The translations under genes and the position numbers were made by a program. Under the pieces are notes generated by a model that was not told where the DNA came from, did no database searches, and saw only the letters and a list, made by a program, of their open reading frames with translations. A DNA stretch of 64,000 nucleotides from DATCIH01 sp036507955. Its GTDB lineage: Bacteria > Bacillota > Clostridia > Clostridiales > Clostridiaceae. The DNA lies in the NCBI GenBank assembly GCA_036507955.1, contig DATCIH010000078.1:1-64000 (forward strand). The letters run 5' to 3'. Of this stretch, positions 25,379-34,767 are shown one piece after another. Each line of letters opens with the position of its first letter. Within the stretch, counting starts at the first letter, position 1.

Positions 25379-25835
25379 TTATTTTTTCCCCCCGTTTTTT
25401 TTCTATTTCACTTATTTTGTTTATCCGTTTTATATGTCTTTCTTCTTCTGAAAACTTTGTATTTAAGAATATATCTACAATGTCCATTGCAAGACCTGGC
25501 CCAATAACCCTTTCTCCAAGAGTTAAAATATTAGCATCATTGTGTTCCCTGCACGCACGAGCACTAAACGTGTCATGGCAGAGGGCCGCTCTAATGCCAC
25601 TAATTTTATTGGCTGCAATTCCTATGCCAATACCTGTTCCACATATAAGAATACCAAAATCAAATTTGCCACTAGTTACAGCATTGCTTACAACTTCTGC
25701 ATAATCAGCATAATCACAGGATGCTTCACTATAGGTACCATAATCTTGAAACTCTATACCTTTACCATTTAAAAATTTATTTACCTCTTTTTTAAGCTTA
25801 AAACCACCATGATCAGAACCAATTGCTACTTTCAT
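25371..25835 (-). CDS. rpiB: Ribose 5-phosphate isomerase B
   Basis: A 154-residue RpiB/LacAB-family isomerase of the pentose phosphate pathway. IGSDHGGFKLK at the N-terminus, DYADYAEVV, the active-site Cys in ILICGTGIGIGIAANK and the RACREHNDANIL segment are all present. The frame opens at 25850, but GGAGAG precedes the ATG at 25835. It overlaps upp at its 3' end. Confidence 0.95.
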   Translation of the reverse strand: MKVAIGSDHGGFKLKKEVNKFLNGKGIEFQDYGTYSEASCDYADYAEVVSNAVTSGKFDFGILICGTGIGIGIAANKISGIRAALCHDTFSARACREHNDANILTLGERVIGPGLAMDIVDIFLNTKFSEEERHIKRINKISEIEKKRGEKINE

Positions 25836-25933
25836 CTTATCACTCTCCATATTTTATTACAAAGTAATCTTTGACGCAATGTTATTGGTTTTTGGGTTAC
25901 TACAAAAAAGAAGATATGTATTTGTTTTTACCC

Positions 25934-26377
25934 TTATCTTTCCTGAAGCTTATCTAATAATAATTCTATACTTTCTTTTAGTAGTTTGTAGGTATCTTTG
26001 TAAATAGACTCATTTCCACCATAAGGGTCTATTATATCCCCATTTTTACCTACATACTCATTTAAGGTAAAAACTTTATCACTATAGGTGGGATATTTAT
26101 CTATTATTATACCTTTAATACCCTTTGTCATAGTCAATATTAAATCAGAAGCTTCCAAAGTGTGTGAATACAACTGTATTGCAGCTCTCCCACTTATATC
26201 TACACCAACATAGTGCTTAAGCGCTGAAACTGCATTCTTTGATATTAGACTATGGGGTGCTATAGCAATGCCGGCAGAAGCCGCACTTGATTCAGTATCC
26301 TTGTTAAATCTGTTAAAGATAGCCTCTGCCATACAACTCCTGCAGGTGTTTCCTGTACAACAAAATAGTACTTTCAT
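25934..26377 (-). CDS. ywlE: Low-molecular-weight protein phosphatase (arginine phosphatase YwlE-like)
   Basis: A 147-residue LMW-PTP-fold protein. The P-loop is CCTGNTCRS near the N-terminus; the Thr in CTGNTCRS is the residue that gives YwlE preference for phospho-arginine over phospho-tyrosine. The general acid lies in IIDPYGGNESIY. After CRS the usual Pro is Cys. GGAGG sets the ATG at 26377 (the frame opens four codons earlier). It sits between tsaC/ywlC and rpiB as in Bacillus, where YwlE opposes the McsB arginine kinase. Confidence 0.88.
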   Translation of the reverse strand: MKVLFCCTGNTCRSCMAEAIFNRFNKDTESSAASAGIAIAPHSLISKNAVSALKHYVGVDISGRAAIQLYSHTLEASDLILTMTKGIKGIIIDKYPTYSDKVFTLNEYVGKNGDIIDPYGGNESIYKDTYKLLKESIELLLDKLQER

Positions 26378-26391
26378 AGCTTCCTCCAAAT

Positions 26392-27450
26392 TTATACCTT
26401 AATGATATTATAGCCTGAGCTTTTTTTTAGCCTATTCATTACAGCGAGTCCTATCCCCTTTTCTTCAAAACTTTCTGATAGGATAATTTCTACACCCTTT
26501 CCATCCATCCATCGTAAGGTTTCAAATATATTATGGGCAATCGTCGAAATATCCTTCCTACTTCCAATAGATTTTACAATACCATGTGGATAAGAATTAA
26601 AGGTTTCATCCGTTGCTAAGATGCCTATTTTTTTACTATAAAATTTTTCACTTCTATAATTCTGCACTATTTCATTGATTTTTGCAACAGTTTTTTCAAG
26701 ATCTCCTGTGACTATCTTCACTTGTGCCTTAGGTGCATAATGTCGATATCTCATACCTGGTGCCTTTGGCCTCATAGTTTTATCTTCCATATTCAACACA
26801 CTAGGGTCCATATAAACATCTTCAAGGTATTCTTTAAGCATCTCTAAGGTTATTCCACCCGGCCTTAGTATACAAGGAGGATTAACACTACAATCTAATA
26901 TGGTAGATTCTATTCCCACCTCACTACTACCCCCACCAATTATCATGTCTACCTTTCCTTTTAAATCTTCAATACAAATATTAACATTTGTAGGACTTGG
27001 TCTTCCTGATATGTTTGCAGAAGGAGCTGCTATGGGTACCCCAGAATATTTTATTAATTCCCTTGCAATTAAATTAGAAGGCATCCTAATACCAATGGTT
27101 TCAAGTCCTCCGCTGGTCATATTAGGTATTATATTCTTTTTTTTAAAAATCATTGTAAAAGGTCCAGGCCAGAATTTTTTCATAAGAGTATACGCATATT
27201 CTGGAATTTCATAAGCATATTCCTCTATATTATAACTAGCAATATGTATAATTAGTGGATTATCCTGAGGGCGGCCTTTAGCTTCAAATATCTTAAAAAC
27301 AGCTTTTTCATCAAGAGCATTAGCCCCTAAGCCATAAACTGTTTCTGTAGGGAAAGCAACTATTCCGCCCCTTTTTATAATACTAGCAGCTTCCATTATT
27401 ATTTTTATATCCGGATTTTCATCTTTTAAAAGTCTTATTATTGTATCCAA
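26392..27450 (-). CDS. tsaC: L-threonylcarbamoyladenylate synthase (Sua5/YwlC)
   Basis: A 352-residue Sua5-type enzyme making threonylcarbamoyl-AMP for the t6A modification at position 37 of ANN-decoding tRNAs. The YrdC domain (about 1-215) carries GGIVAFPTETVYGLGANA, KGRPQDNPL and SANISGRPSPT. The smaller C-terminal Sua5 domain (about 240-352) is linked by a segment with APGMRYRHYAPKA. It starts with TTG at 27450, preceded by GAGGTG. Confidence 0.96.
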   Translation of the reverse strand: MDTIIRLLKDENPDIKIIMEAASIIKRGGIVAFPTETVYGLGANALDEKAVFKIFEAKGRPQDNPLIIHIASYNIEEYAYEIPEYAYTLMKKFWPGPFTMIFKKKNIIPNMTSGGLETIGIRMPSNLIARELIKYSGVPIAAPSANISGRPSPTNVNICIEDLKGKVDMIIGGGSSEVGIESTILDCSVNPPCILRPGGITLEMLKEYLEDVYMDPSVLNMEDKTMRPKAPGMRYRHYAPKAQVKIVTGDLEKTVAKINEIVQNYRSEKFYSKKIGILATDETFNSYPHGIVKSIGSRKDISTIAHNIFETLRWMDGKGVEIILSESFEEKGIGLAVMNRLKKSSGYNIIKV

Positions 27451-27463
27451 TTAAACACCTCAT

Positions 27464-28195
27464 CTATAGTATTGCTATTATCACTAATCCAAAACCAATT
27501 CCAATTAAAAAGGAAAAGACATTCAAAAATCTATTTTTACTTAATCTAAAGCTTTCTGGGAGCATTTCCATTAAAGCAACAAAACACATAATTCCTGCTG
27601 CTATGGCAGAAGCTATAGCTGTATATTTATCTGATATTCCTCCCATATAAACTCCTATAAATGTACCAATGGTAGTTGGAAGCACCGTAATAAAGACAAA
27701 TAGCATTATTTTAATATTGGTAAGCTTTGAAGATAATAGTGGTGCTACTACAGCAAGGCCTTCTGGTATATCATGAATTGCAATAAGGATGCTCATCTCT
27801 ATACCTAAAGTGCTGCCTTGAGCAAACCCTGCCCCCATGAGTATGCCTTCCGGAAAATTATGTAGCATTATTCCTATAGCTGCCATGAAGGCTACCTTCA
27901 TTGAGGAATTTGCAGAATAGGAAGGAAATTTAATCAATTTATCTAAGATTGACATAATTCCGATAGCTAAGAATGAAAACAAAATACAGCTAACCAAATT
28001 CCACCTAATGATAGCTTCTGGAACTAATTCAAATAAGGCTATGGTCACCATTAAGCCAGCTGAAAAGCCCAATAGTCCAGCAATCACTTCTTTACTTGGA
28101 TTCTTTAAAAAAATAGCCAAAGATGCACCAAGTAAAGTGCCGAAAAGAGAAAGGATACTTCCAAATAAAAGGGTCAAAATCATATAGCTTGTCAT
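27464..28195 (-). CDS. ZIP family divalent metal transporter
   Basis: A 243-residue membrane protein with about eight helices. The two signature helices carry HNFPEG (about residue 110) and HDIPEG (about 140), the metal site of ZIP/ZupT proteins. It is expected to import zinc or related divalent cations; the substrate cannot be read from sequence. It lies 13 bases upstream of tsaC and may share its transcript. Confidence 0.93.
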   Translation of the reverse strand: MTSYMILTLLFGSILSLFGTLLGASLAIFLKNPSKEVIAGLLGFSAGLMVTIALFELVPEAIIRWNLVSCILFSFLAIGIMSILDKLIKFPSYSANSSMKVAFMAAIGIMLHNFPEGILMGAGFAQGSTLGIEMSILIAIHDIPEGLAVVAPLLSSKLTNIKIMLFVFITVLPTTIGTFIGVYMGGISDKYTAIASAIAAGIMCFVALMEMLPESFRLSKNRFLNVFSFLIGIGFGLVIIAIL

Positions 28196-28237
28196 ATAAA
28201 TTCCTTTTAAATTTTTATCCTTACAAGTCTATTCCTT

Positions 28238-28828
28238 TTATTTTAGTTTATTCCCTTTAAAGCTTTTATAGCTTTTAATTCTTTCTATTGCCTCATTGGT
28301 AAAAGTCGCCGAAACGCAACTGGTGTATATTGTAAAAAGAAGCTCATATTTGGTGTAGCCACCCTTTTTTATAATATAATAATATTCTTCTTTACCTAAA
28401 CTCTTAACCTTTAAACAATGTTCAGATAGAGCTTTATACCTCTCAATAAAGCTAAGATCCACCAACTTAAGCTTCCTTCCATGAAACCTTGAAGAAGTTA
28501 AAATAACAATTTCAAAATCATTATGGACAACTTCAGTATGAACAACTACTACCTTATCACAAAATATGGTTGTGTATTCGGAAAATAGCCCCATTTTTAA
28601 TTTCAATTTGTACTTTTGGTATGAAAATATTAGTAGTTCCTGGTGAAGCCTTGTTACTACCACCAATATAACTAAAACTTCAAGAATACCTAAAAACATT
28701 AAGAAAAAAATGTTAGATTTATTTGATTCATATAAAGTAACAGGAAGAATAAAAAAAACAAAGCTCATAAAAATCAAAAAATTCCAAAGAGAATTGTTTT
28801 GCTTTTTAATTGCTTTGCTAATATCCAT
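28238..28828 (-). CDS. Hypothetical membrane protein
   Basis: A 196-residue protein not recognised. Two transmembrane helices near the N-terminus (about 16-33 and 40-60) are followed by a soluble domain (about 70-196) of alternating beta-like segments, resembling bacterial PH-like membrane domains. It lies 18 bases after prfA on the same strand, so probably belongs to the DUF1385-prmC-prfA unit. Confidence 0.7.
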   Translation of the reverse strand: MDISKAIKKQNNSLWNFLIFMSFVFFILPVTLYESNKSNIFFLMFLGILEVLVILVVVTRLHQELLIFSYQKYKLKLKMGLFSEYTTIFCDKVVVVHTEVVHNDFEIVILTSSRFHGRKLKLVDLSFIERYKALSEHCLKVKSLGKEEYYYIIKKGGYTKYELLFTIYTSCVSATFTNEAIERIKSYKSFKGNKLK

Positions 28829-28846
28829 CTTTACACCTCGAATTTT

Positions 28847-29923
28847 TTAATCGATAGCTCCTAAAGTTTTTAGCTTTTCAGCATGATCCGCAGTAATCAA
28901 ACTATCAATCATATCATCTATATCCCCATCCATAAAAGAATCTATTCTATTTAGAGAAAGACCTATCCGATGGTCAGTAATCCTTCCTTGTGGGAAATTG
29001 TAAGTTCTAATTCTTTCGCTTCTGTCACCGGTGCCTACCTGACTTTTTCTGTCCTCAGCTATTCCGGAGTCTCTCTCATTCTGAAGTTTTTCAAAAATCC
29101 TAGATCTTAATACCTTCATTCCTTTTTCTTTGTTTTTAAGCTGTGACTTTTCATCCTGGCAGGATACAACAAGCCCCGTTGGTAGATGAGTTATTCTGAC
29201 AGCTGAATCAGTGGTATTTACACATTGTCCCCCATGACCGGATGCCCTAAAAACATCAATTCTTATATCCTTTGCGTCTATCACTAAATCAACATCCTCT
29301 ACCTCTGGTAGCACTGCCACCGTTGCAGTCGAGGTGTGAATTCTACCACTAGACTCTGTATCTGGCACTCTTTGAACTCTATGCACACCACTTTCATATT
29401 TAAGCTTACTATAGGTTTTTTCTCCTTTTACCATGAAAACAACCTCTTTAAAGCCTCCAATATCTGTCTCATTTATACTCATGAGTTCTACCTTCCATCT
29501 CTTTCTCTCAGCATATCTTGTATACATTCTGAAAAGATTCGATGCAAATAGAGCTGCCTCTTCGCCTCCCGCTCCCGCTCTAATTTCAATAAAAACATTT
29601 TTATCATCATTAGGATCCTTAGGAAGCATAAGTAACTTAAGATTTTCTTCACAAACCTCTTTCTTTTCTAAAAGCTCTTTTATTTCCTCTTCAACCATCT
29701 CTTTCAAATCTTTATCTATTTTATCATTTAGCATTTCTTTATCATTTTCCAGATCAGACGTAACTTTCTTATATTGACGAAAGTATATAATAACTTCCTC
29801 CAAATCTGATTGTTCCTTGCAAAGTCTTTGCCATTCCTTTTGATCCGTCATAACTGATGGATCGCTAATTTTTATAGATAATTCTTCGAATTTGTTCTCT
29901 ATAAAATTAAGTCTTTCAAACAT
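28847..29923 (-). CDS. prfA: Peptide chain release factor 1
   Basis: A 358-residue RF1 recognising UAA and UAG. The GGQ motif lies in FRASGHGGQCVN (about residue 228). The codon-recognition tripeptide region contains RVPDTESSGRIHTS, with PDTE near the PxT site of RF1. The GTG at 29932 overlaps the ribosome-binding site GGAG, so the ATG at 29923 is preferred. It lies after prmC, the methyltransferase that modifies its GGQ glutamine. Confidence 0.97.
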   Translation of the reverse strand: MFERLNFIENKFEELSIKISDPSVMTDQKEWQRLCKEQSDLEEVIIYFRQYKKVTSDLENDKEMLNDKIDKDLKEMVEEEIKELLEKKEVCEENLKLLMLPKDPNDDKNVFIEIRAGAGGEEAALFASNLFRMYTRYAERKRWKVELMSINETDIGGFKEVVFMVKGEKTYSKLKYESGVHRVQRVPDTESSGRIHTSTATVAVLPEVEDVDLVIDAKDIRIDVFRASGHGGQCVNTTDSAVRITHLPTGLVVSCQDEKSQLKNKEKGMKVLRSRIFEKLQNERDSGIAEDRKSQVGTGDRSERIRTYNFPQGRITDHRIGLSLNRIDSFMDGDIDDMIDSLITADHAEKLKTLGAID

Positions 29924-29991
29924 ATATCTCACTCCGTAATCTTATTTTAAATAACATTTCTTATTTAATTTATAGTATTATTTGTGCTTCG

Positions 29992-30837
29992 CTACTTAAA
30001 ACCAAAAACAGCCCTATCCATCTTAGATAAATCTTTAACACAATATATTCCTTTATAGCCATACTTAATCATAATACTTTTAACCTCTTCATATTGATCA
30101 TAGCCTATTTCAAACGCTAACATTCCACCATCAACTAATATTTTATTGCTTTGCTTTGTTATAGCTTCATAAAAGAGAAGTCCATTATCCCCTCCACATA
30201 AAGCTATATACGGTTCATACCGCTTAACATCTTCCATTAGTCCTTCTATATCCTTAGTTTTTATATAAGGGGGATTAGATATAATAGCGTCAAACTTACA
30301 CCCTTTTGATATAGGAAGCTCTAGTAAATCTGATTCCTCAGCTGTAATTCTACTCTCTAAGCCATTACTTATAATATTTTTGTTTGCAACACCAATAGCC
30401 TTTTCTGATATATCATATAAACTAACATTAGTTTCAGATAAAGAGCCAATAGAAATTCCTATAGCTCCACTACCAGTGCATAAATCGCATATATATTTAT
30501 ATTTATTAGCTTTTATAAGCTTTAATGTTTCCTCCACTAAGGTTTCTGTATCAGGTCTAGGAATAAGTACCCCCTCAGATACATATAGCTGGATTCCCAT
30601 AAACTCAGTGGTACCTGTAATATATTTAACAGGCATCTTTTGTCTTCTTAATTCCAGGAAGTAAAAAAAATCTTTTTCTTCCTTAGGTTCTAATATATTT
30701 TCCATACTTAGTAATATAGCTAACCTATCTTTACTTAGAACTTTACCTAAGATAAGCTGACAATCTAATATATAGCTATCTATTCCCGATTTTTTTAATA
30801 TATCATAGCCTGCTCTTAATAGGTCTTTAACCTTCAA
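29992..30837 (-). CDS. prmC: Release factor glutamine methyltransferase
   Basis: A 281-residue SAM-dependent N5-glutamine methyltransferase that modifies the GGQ motif of RF1 and RF2. An N-terminal helical domain (about 1-80) precedes a Rossmann domain with CDLCTGSGAIGIS (about 120) and the substrate motif ISNPPYI (about 187). The start is a TTG at 30837 inside the last codons of the DUF1385 gene (11-base overlap), implying translational coupling. Confidence 0.96.
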   Translation of the reverse strand: MKVKDLLRAGYDILKKSGIDSYILDCQLILGKVLSKDRLAILLSMENILEPKEEKDFFYFLELRRQKMPVKYITGTTEFMGIQLYVSEGVLIPRPDTETLVEETLKLIKANKYKYICDLCTGSGAIGISIGSLSETNVSLYDISEKAIGVANKNIISNGLESRITAEESDLLELPISKGCKFDAIISNPPYIKTKDIEGLMEDVKRYEPYIALCGGDNGLLFYEAITKQSNKILVDGGMLAFEIGYDQYEEVKSIMIKYGYKGIYCVKDLSKMDRAVFGFK

Positions 30838-31759
30838 GGTTAACCACTGATTTTTCTATTCCTTCAGCTGCTTCTAGGGCAGCAATAGCAACCTCTAGTT
30901 GAGCATCATCTGGTTCTTGTGTAGTTAGCTTTTGCAAAGCCAGCCCAGGATAAGCTAGAATTTTAGCAAAGGTACTGTCACTTTTTCCCATCCATCTTAT
31001 CAGTTCATAGGTAATACCGGAAATAATTGGAAGTAACAAAACTCTACTTATTATCCTCTCCAGTAATGAGTTCCAACCGGTAAAGGAAAATAATATTATA
31101 CTTATTATCATCACTAGAAACAGAAAATTAGTGCCGCATCTGGGATGAAATCTTTTAAATTTTCTTGCATTTTCGGGAGTTAATTCTTGTTCATTTTCAT
31201 AGCAAAATACAGTTTTATGTTCCGCCCCATGATATTGAAACACCCTATGAATATCTTTAAGCTTTCCAACTAAATATATGTAGGTAATAAATATCATTAC
31301 CCTTATTACGCCTTCAATTATATTAAGTATTATGCTCCTATTATTAGATATAAATCCTTTAAACACGTTTGCCACAAATGTAGGAAATATAAAAAATATA
31401 CCTACAGATAAAGCTAAAGAAATAATCAAAGAAAAACCCATTGTCACATCATTACTCTTGTCTTTAAATATTCTTTTAAATAGTTTTTCAAAGCTAGTTT
31501 CTTCTTCCTCTTCTTCAAAAAAAGATGCAGAATAATTTAAAGACTTAATTCCTTCAACAAGAGAATCAATTAAAGAAGCAAATCCTCTAATAATGGGGAC
31601 ACTAAGAATTTTATAACGCTTTGAAATTGGAAGAGTATCTTCTTTTTTAACAACAATATTACCATCTTCACATCTAACAGCTATTGCTAACCCCTTAGAG
31701 CCTCTCATCATAACCCCTTCTATAACAGCCTGACCGCCAACAGAACAATTCTTTCTCAT
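30827..31759 (-). CDS. DUF1385 (YqhQ family) membrane protein
   Basis: A 310-residue DUF1385 protein. Family hallmarks are GGQAVIEGVMMRG at the N-terminus, YHGAEHKTVFCYE (about 178) and FHPRCGTNFLFLV (about 206). About four transmembrane helices are visible. Function is unknown, but linkage to prmC, prfA and rpmE is conserved in clostridia. A GTG at 31768 is part of the ribosome-binding site AGAGGTG; the ATG at 31759 is the start. Confidence 0.93.
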   Translation of the reverse strand: MRKNCSVGGQAVIEGVMMRGSKGLAIAVRCEDGNIVVKKEDTLPISKRYKILSVPIIRGFASLIDSLVEGIKSLNYSASFFEEEEEETSFEKLFKRIFKDKSNDVTMGFSLIISLALSVGIFFIFPTFVANVFKGFISNNRSIILNIIEGVIRVMIFITYIYLVGKLKDIHRVFQYHGAEHKTVFCYENEQELTPENARKFKRFHPRCGTNFLFLVMIISIILFSFTGWNSLLERIISRVLLLPIISGITYELIRWMGKSDSTFAKILAYPGLALQKLTTQEPDDAQLEVAIAALEAAEGIEKSVVNLEG

Positions 31760-31845
31760 ATCTTTCACCTCTTTTTAAACTCATTATATCATTCTAACAG
31801 AAATTATGTTTTTAATAAAGATTTTTTTCCATTAAGCTCTAAAGA

Positions 31846-31875
31846 TTGACGAAAGTTTTATTTTCATGCTATAAT
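31846..31875 (+). promoter_or_regulatory. Promoter of rpmE
   Basis: TTGACG (31846-31851) and TATAAT (31870-31875) with an 18-base spacer on the plus strand lie about 44 bases before the rpmE start. Confidence 0.8.
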
Positions 31876-31918
31876 TTATAAGTTAAAAGTTTAATATAAA
31901 TTGAAAGAGGTGAACTCA

Positions 31919-32140
31919 ATGAGAGAAGGCATACATCCAGATTACCATCATGATGCAGTAGTCAAGTGTGCATGTGGAAATACTTTTACTACAGGTTCCG
32001 TGAAAGCAGAACTAAAAGTGGAAATATGCTCTAAATGCCACCCATTCTTCACTGGTAAGCAGAAGATTATTGATACTGGCGGAAGAGTCGAAAGATTTAG
32101 AAGAAAGTTCAATTTACCTACCGAAGCAGAAGAAGAATAA
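31919..32140 (+). CDS. rpmE: 50S ribosomal protein L31 (zinc form)
   Basis: A 73-residue L31. It starts MREGIHPDYHH, and the zinc ribbon CACG...CSKCHPFFTG identifies the C+ (zinc-containing) paralogue. The ATG at 31919 follows AAAGAGGTG. It is a single-gene unit with its own promoter and terminator, convergent with rho. Confidence 0.97.
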   Translation: MREGIHPDYHHDAVVKCACGNTFTTGSVKAELKVEICSKCHPFFTGKQKIIDTGGRVERFRRKFNLPTEAEEE

Positions 32141-32153
32141 AATAAAGAATAAA

Positions 32154-32184
32154 AAATACAAGCCTAGGCTTGTATTTTTTTTAC
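32154..32184 (+). terminator. Terminator of rpmE (bidirectional)
   Basis: AAAATACAAGCCT/AGGCTTGTATTTT stem with T runs on both strands. It can serve rpmE (plus) and rho (minus). Confidence 0.88.
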
Positions 32185-32378
32185 AAAATTATAAGCTACA
32201 TCATCACTTCTAATTTTGTTTTTATAAAATAGCAACACTTCTCCTACCATCAGAGATGTTTAATCACTATCCGTAGTGTTCAAGACTAGAGAAGTATCTT
32301 GAAGTACCTATATATTCTTACATAACGTAGTCAGTTAAGACTTAAGCTATTCAACCGACTTGTACTATCTACAAGCCA
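32185..32378 (-). other. Structured 3' region of rho
   Basis: 194 bases between the shared terminator and the rho stop codon contain several small dyads on the minus strand: ACTACTCT/AGAGTAGT across the rho stop codon, CTTGTA/TACAAG, CACTA/TAGTG and ACTTCTC/GAGAAGT. No ORF. It reads as a structured 3' untranslated region or an sRNA; no family was recognised. Confidence 0.4.
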
Positions 32379-33860
32379 CTACTCTTTAGAGTAGTTGGTA
32401 GTTGACATCTTATCTTTCATAATTAGTTCTATAAAATCATCGTTAGTTTTTGTTTTAGATAAAAGATTTATTAATTTTTCAGTAACACCTTGAGTGTTAT
32501 TTTCATTGTATAGGAGTTTTCTTATCATAAAAGCTGCTTCATATTCCTTTTCTGAAAGAAGTAAATCTTCCCTTCTTGTTCCAGACTTATAAATATCTAT
32601 TGCAGGAAAAATTCTTCTTTCTTGAAGCTTTCTGTCAAGATGAACCTCCATATTTCCTGTTCCTTTAAATTCTTCAAAAATCATATCATCCATTCTGCTT
32701 CCTGTTTCAATTAGAGCAGTTGCTAAAATGGTAAGACTTCCGCCTTCTTCTATATTTCTAGCAGCTCCAAAAAACTTTTTTGGCATAAGAAGAGCCCCTG
32801 GATCAAGACCACCAGACAATGTCCTTCCTGTAGGAGTAATAGTTAAATTATAAGCCCGAGATAATCTTGTCAAGCTGTCCAATAATATAACCACATCTTG
32901 TCCTTGCTCTACCATTCTTTTTGCTCTTTCGAGTACCATTGAAGCTACCTTAGAATGATGATCTGGCTCCTCATCAAAGGTAGAATAAATAACTTCTCCA
33001 TTGATTGATCTTTCCATATCAGTTACTTCCTCAGGTCTTTCATCAATGAGTAGAACAATAAGCTTGATTTCAGGATGATTTTTGGAAACACTGTTAGCTA
33101 CCTTTTTTAATAAGGTAGTTTTACCTGCCTTAGGAGGTGCAACTATAATTCCTCTTTGCCCCTTACCTATTGGGGATAATATATCCATAAGCCTAGATGA
33201 TAAGTCTATGGAACTTGTTTCTAATTTAATTCTTTCCTCTGGGTATATAGGAGTCAAAGTTTCGAAAGGTTTTCTTCTAACTGCTCTTTCTGGATTTTCA
33301 CCATTTATGCTTTCTACATAAAGCAAAGCCTTGAATTTTTCCCCTTCCTTTGGGATTCTCACCTTACCTATAACCTCATCTCCGGTTCTAAGATTAAATC
33401 TTCTTATTTGAGATGGTGATACATAAATATCATTAGGTCCTGATAAATAGTTGTTTCCCCTTAAGAATCCATAATTATTGTTTTCAACTACCTCTAGTAC
33501 TCCCTTAGCAGATTCAGACTCATCTATTAGTTCCCTGAGTCTTGCTCTTCTTTCCTCTTCTAATCTTCTTTCTATTTCTGCATCACTTTCTAACTTTGGT
33601 ATTACTTCTTCTGCTTCAGTTTTTATTTCTTCTTTTTTATCATCTTGAATAGTTTCCTCCACGGTGGTATGCTTTGACTCCTTGGGAGAAATCTTCTCTC
33701 GTAAAACCATCCCTTCCTTCTCTAAAGAATTTGGGGAAACATTAGTAATTTCAGATATTAAATCACTTTTCTTTAATCTTGTTACTCCCTTAATGCCCAA
33801 ATTCTTAGCGACTTCTCTAAGTTCGATTAAGGTCATTTCTTCTAATTTCAAATTAGGCAA
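32379..33860 (-). CDS. rho: Transcription termination factor Rho
   Basis: A 493-residue hexameric RNA helicase. An N-terminal Rho-N domain (about 1-45) is followed by a charged insert (about 50-115, rich in E and K) typical of clostridial Rho. Then come the RNA-binding CSD-like domain (GFLRGNNYLSG, about 130) and the ATPase with Walker A APPKAGKTTLL (about 248) and Walker B VVILLDSLTRL. The start is TTG at 33860, eight bases after GGAGGTG. The 246 bases upstream show no clear autoregulatory element. Confidence 0.97.
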   Translation of the reverse strand: MPNLKLEEMTLIELREVAKNLGIKGVTRLKKSDLISEITNVSPNSLEKEGMVLREKISPKESKHTTVEETIQDDKKEEIKTEAEEVIPKLESDAEIERRLEEERRARLRELIDESESAKGVLEVVENNNYGFLRGNNYLSGPNDIYVSPSQIRRFNLRTGDEVIGKVRIPKEGEKFKALLYVESINGENPERAVRRKPFETLTPIYPEERIKLETSSIDLSSRLMDILSPIGKGQRGIIVAPPKAGKTTLLKKVANSVSKNHPEIKLIVLLIDERPEEVTDMERSINGEVIYSTFDEEPDHHSKVASMVLERAKRMVEQGQDVVILLDSLTRLSRAYNLTITPTGRTLSGGLDPGALLMPKKFFGAARNIEEGGSLTILATALIETGSRMDDMIFEEFKGTGNMEVHLDRKLQERRIFPAIDIYKSGTRREDLLLSEKEYEAAFMIRKLLYNENNTQGVTEKLINLLSKTKTNDDFIELIMKDKMSTTNYSKE

Positions 33861-34106
33861 AAAAACTACACCTCCAAATGTATTCCTGTGTACTAAAAAC
33901 TTCTAATATATATTTAATTTAAAAGCTAAATTGGGACTACTGAAACTTCAATTCTTACTTAGAAATGTGTCTATCAATTTAGACTTAAAGTTTTGATAAG
34001 TAATTTATTGCTAAAATTTTTTGGGAAATATGAATTCTCATGATTTCTTTAGAAGAAAAAGTACATATACAATATAACCTATAATTATAAATTTATCCAC
34101 AACTAA

Positions 34107-34451
34107 TTAAAATTGGGCATAAATTCTTTTGTTAACTTGACTAAATTGCATTATTTTTTCACTTATATAGATATAATTTCCTATGAACATTATTGGAAAT
34201 CCCATAATATGGCACCCACCTATGACCATATCTCTTTTTACAATCTCATTAATTCCATACTTATAATAGTGATATTCACTACAATATGGACATAAAACTT
34301 TAAAAACTAACTCTCTTTTTTTATAATTTCTAACCTCCACTGTAGGAAACACTGAATTGTTCTTTTCTATTTCAAATATATTGAACTCCTTAATTTCATA
34401 CTCTCCTATTGAATTTCTAACAGCTATATTTACTAAGGCATTATATAACAT
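34107..34451 (-). CDS. Hypothetical protein with CPYC motif
   Basis: A 114-residue protein not recognised. It has a C-P-Y-C pair (about residues 54-57) followed by HYYKYG and a later single Cys, which may bind metal. No transmembrane helix is certain, though the C-terminal part (GFPIMFIGNYIYIS) is hydrophobic. The gene is isolated between rho and pyrG, next to the REP-like hairpins. Confidence 0.55.
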   Translation of the reverse strand: MLYNALVNIAVRNSIGEYEIKEFNIFEIEKNNSVFPTVEVRNYKKRELVFKVLCPYCSEYHYYKYGINEIVKRDMVIGGCHIMGFPIMFIGNYIYISEKIMQFSQVNKRIYAQF

Positions 34452-34562
34452 AAAATTTCACACCTCTTTAATAATCATGAGATAATGAATTCTATAAATA
34501 ATATTAAAATCCTTCAAATTTTTTGAAATATAAAATAATATTATATTTCGTTCTAATATGAA

Positions 34563-34666
34563 CAGGGACATACCTGCTGATTCTATATCGATAAAGATAG
34601 CATTGATCGCTTCGTAATCAATAACTTTTTAAAGACCTCCTTCTCAAGCCAGCAGGTGTGTCCCTG
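34563..34666. repeat. REP-like inverted repeat, 17-bp arms
   Basis: Left arm CAGGGACATACCTGCTG (34563-34579) and right arm CAGCAGGTGTGTCCCTG (34650-34666) match at 16 of 17 positions in inverse orientation around a 70-base centre. Confidence 0.7.
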
Positions 34667-34767
34667 AAATGAATTATTCTCTGTATCGATAGATAAGGAA
34701 GACTCGTAGAATTGATGTCGCGAGTTAAGCTGAAACGGTTGATATTTTGCTACCATTCTAAGCTGAA

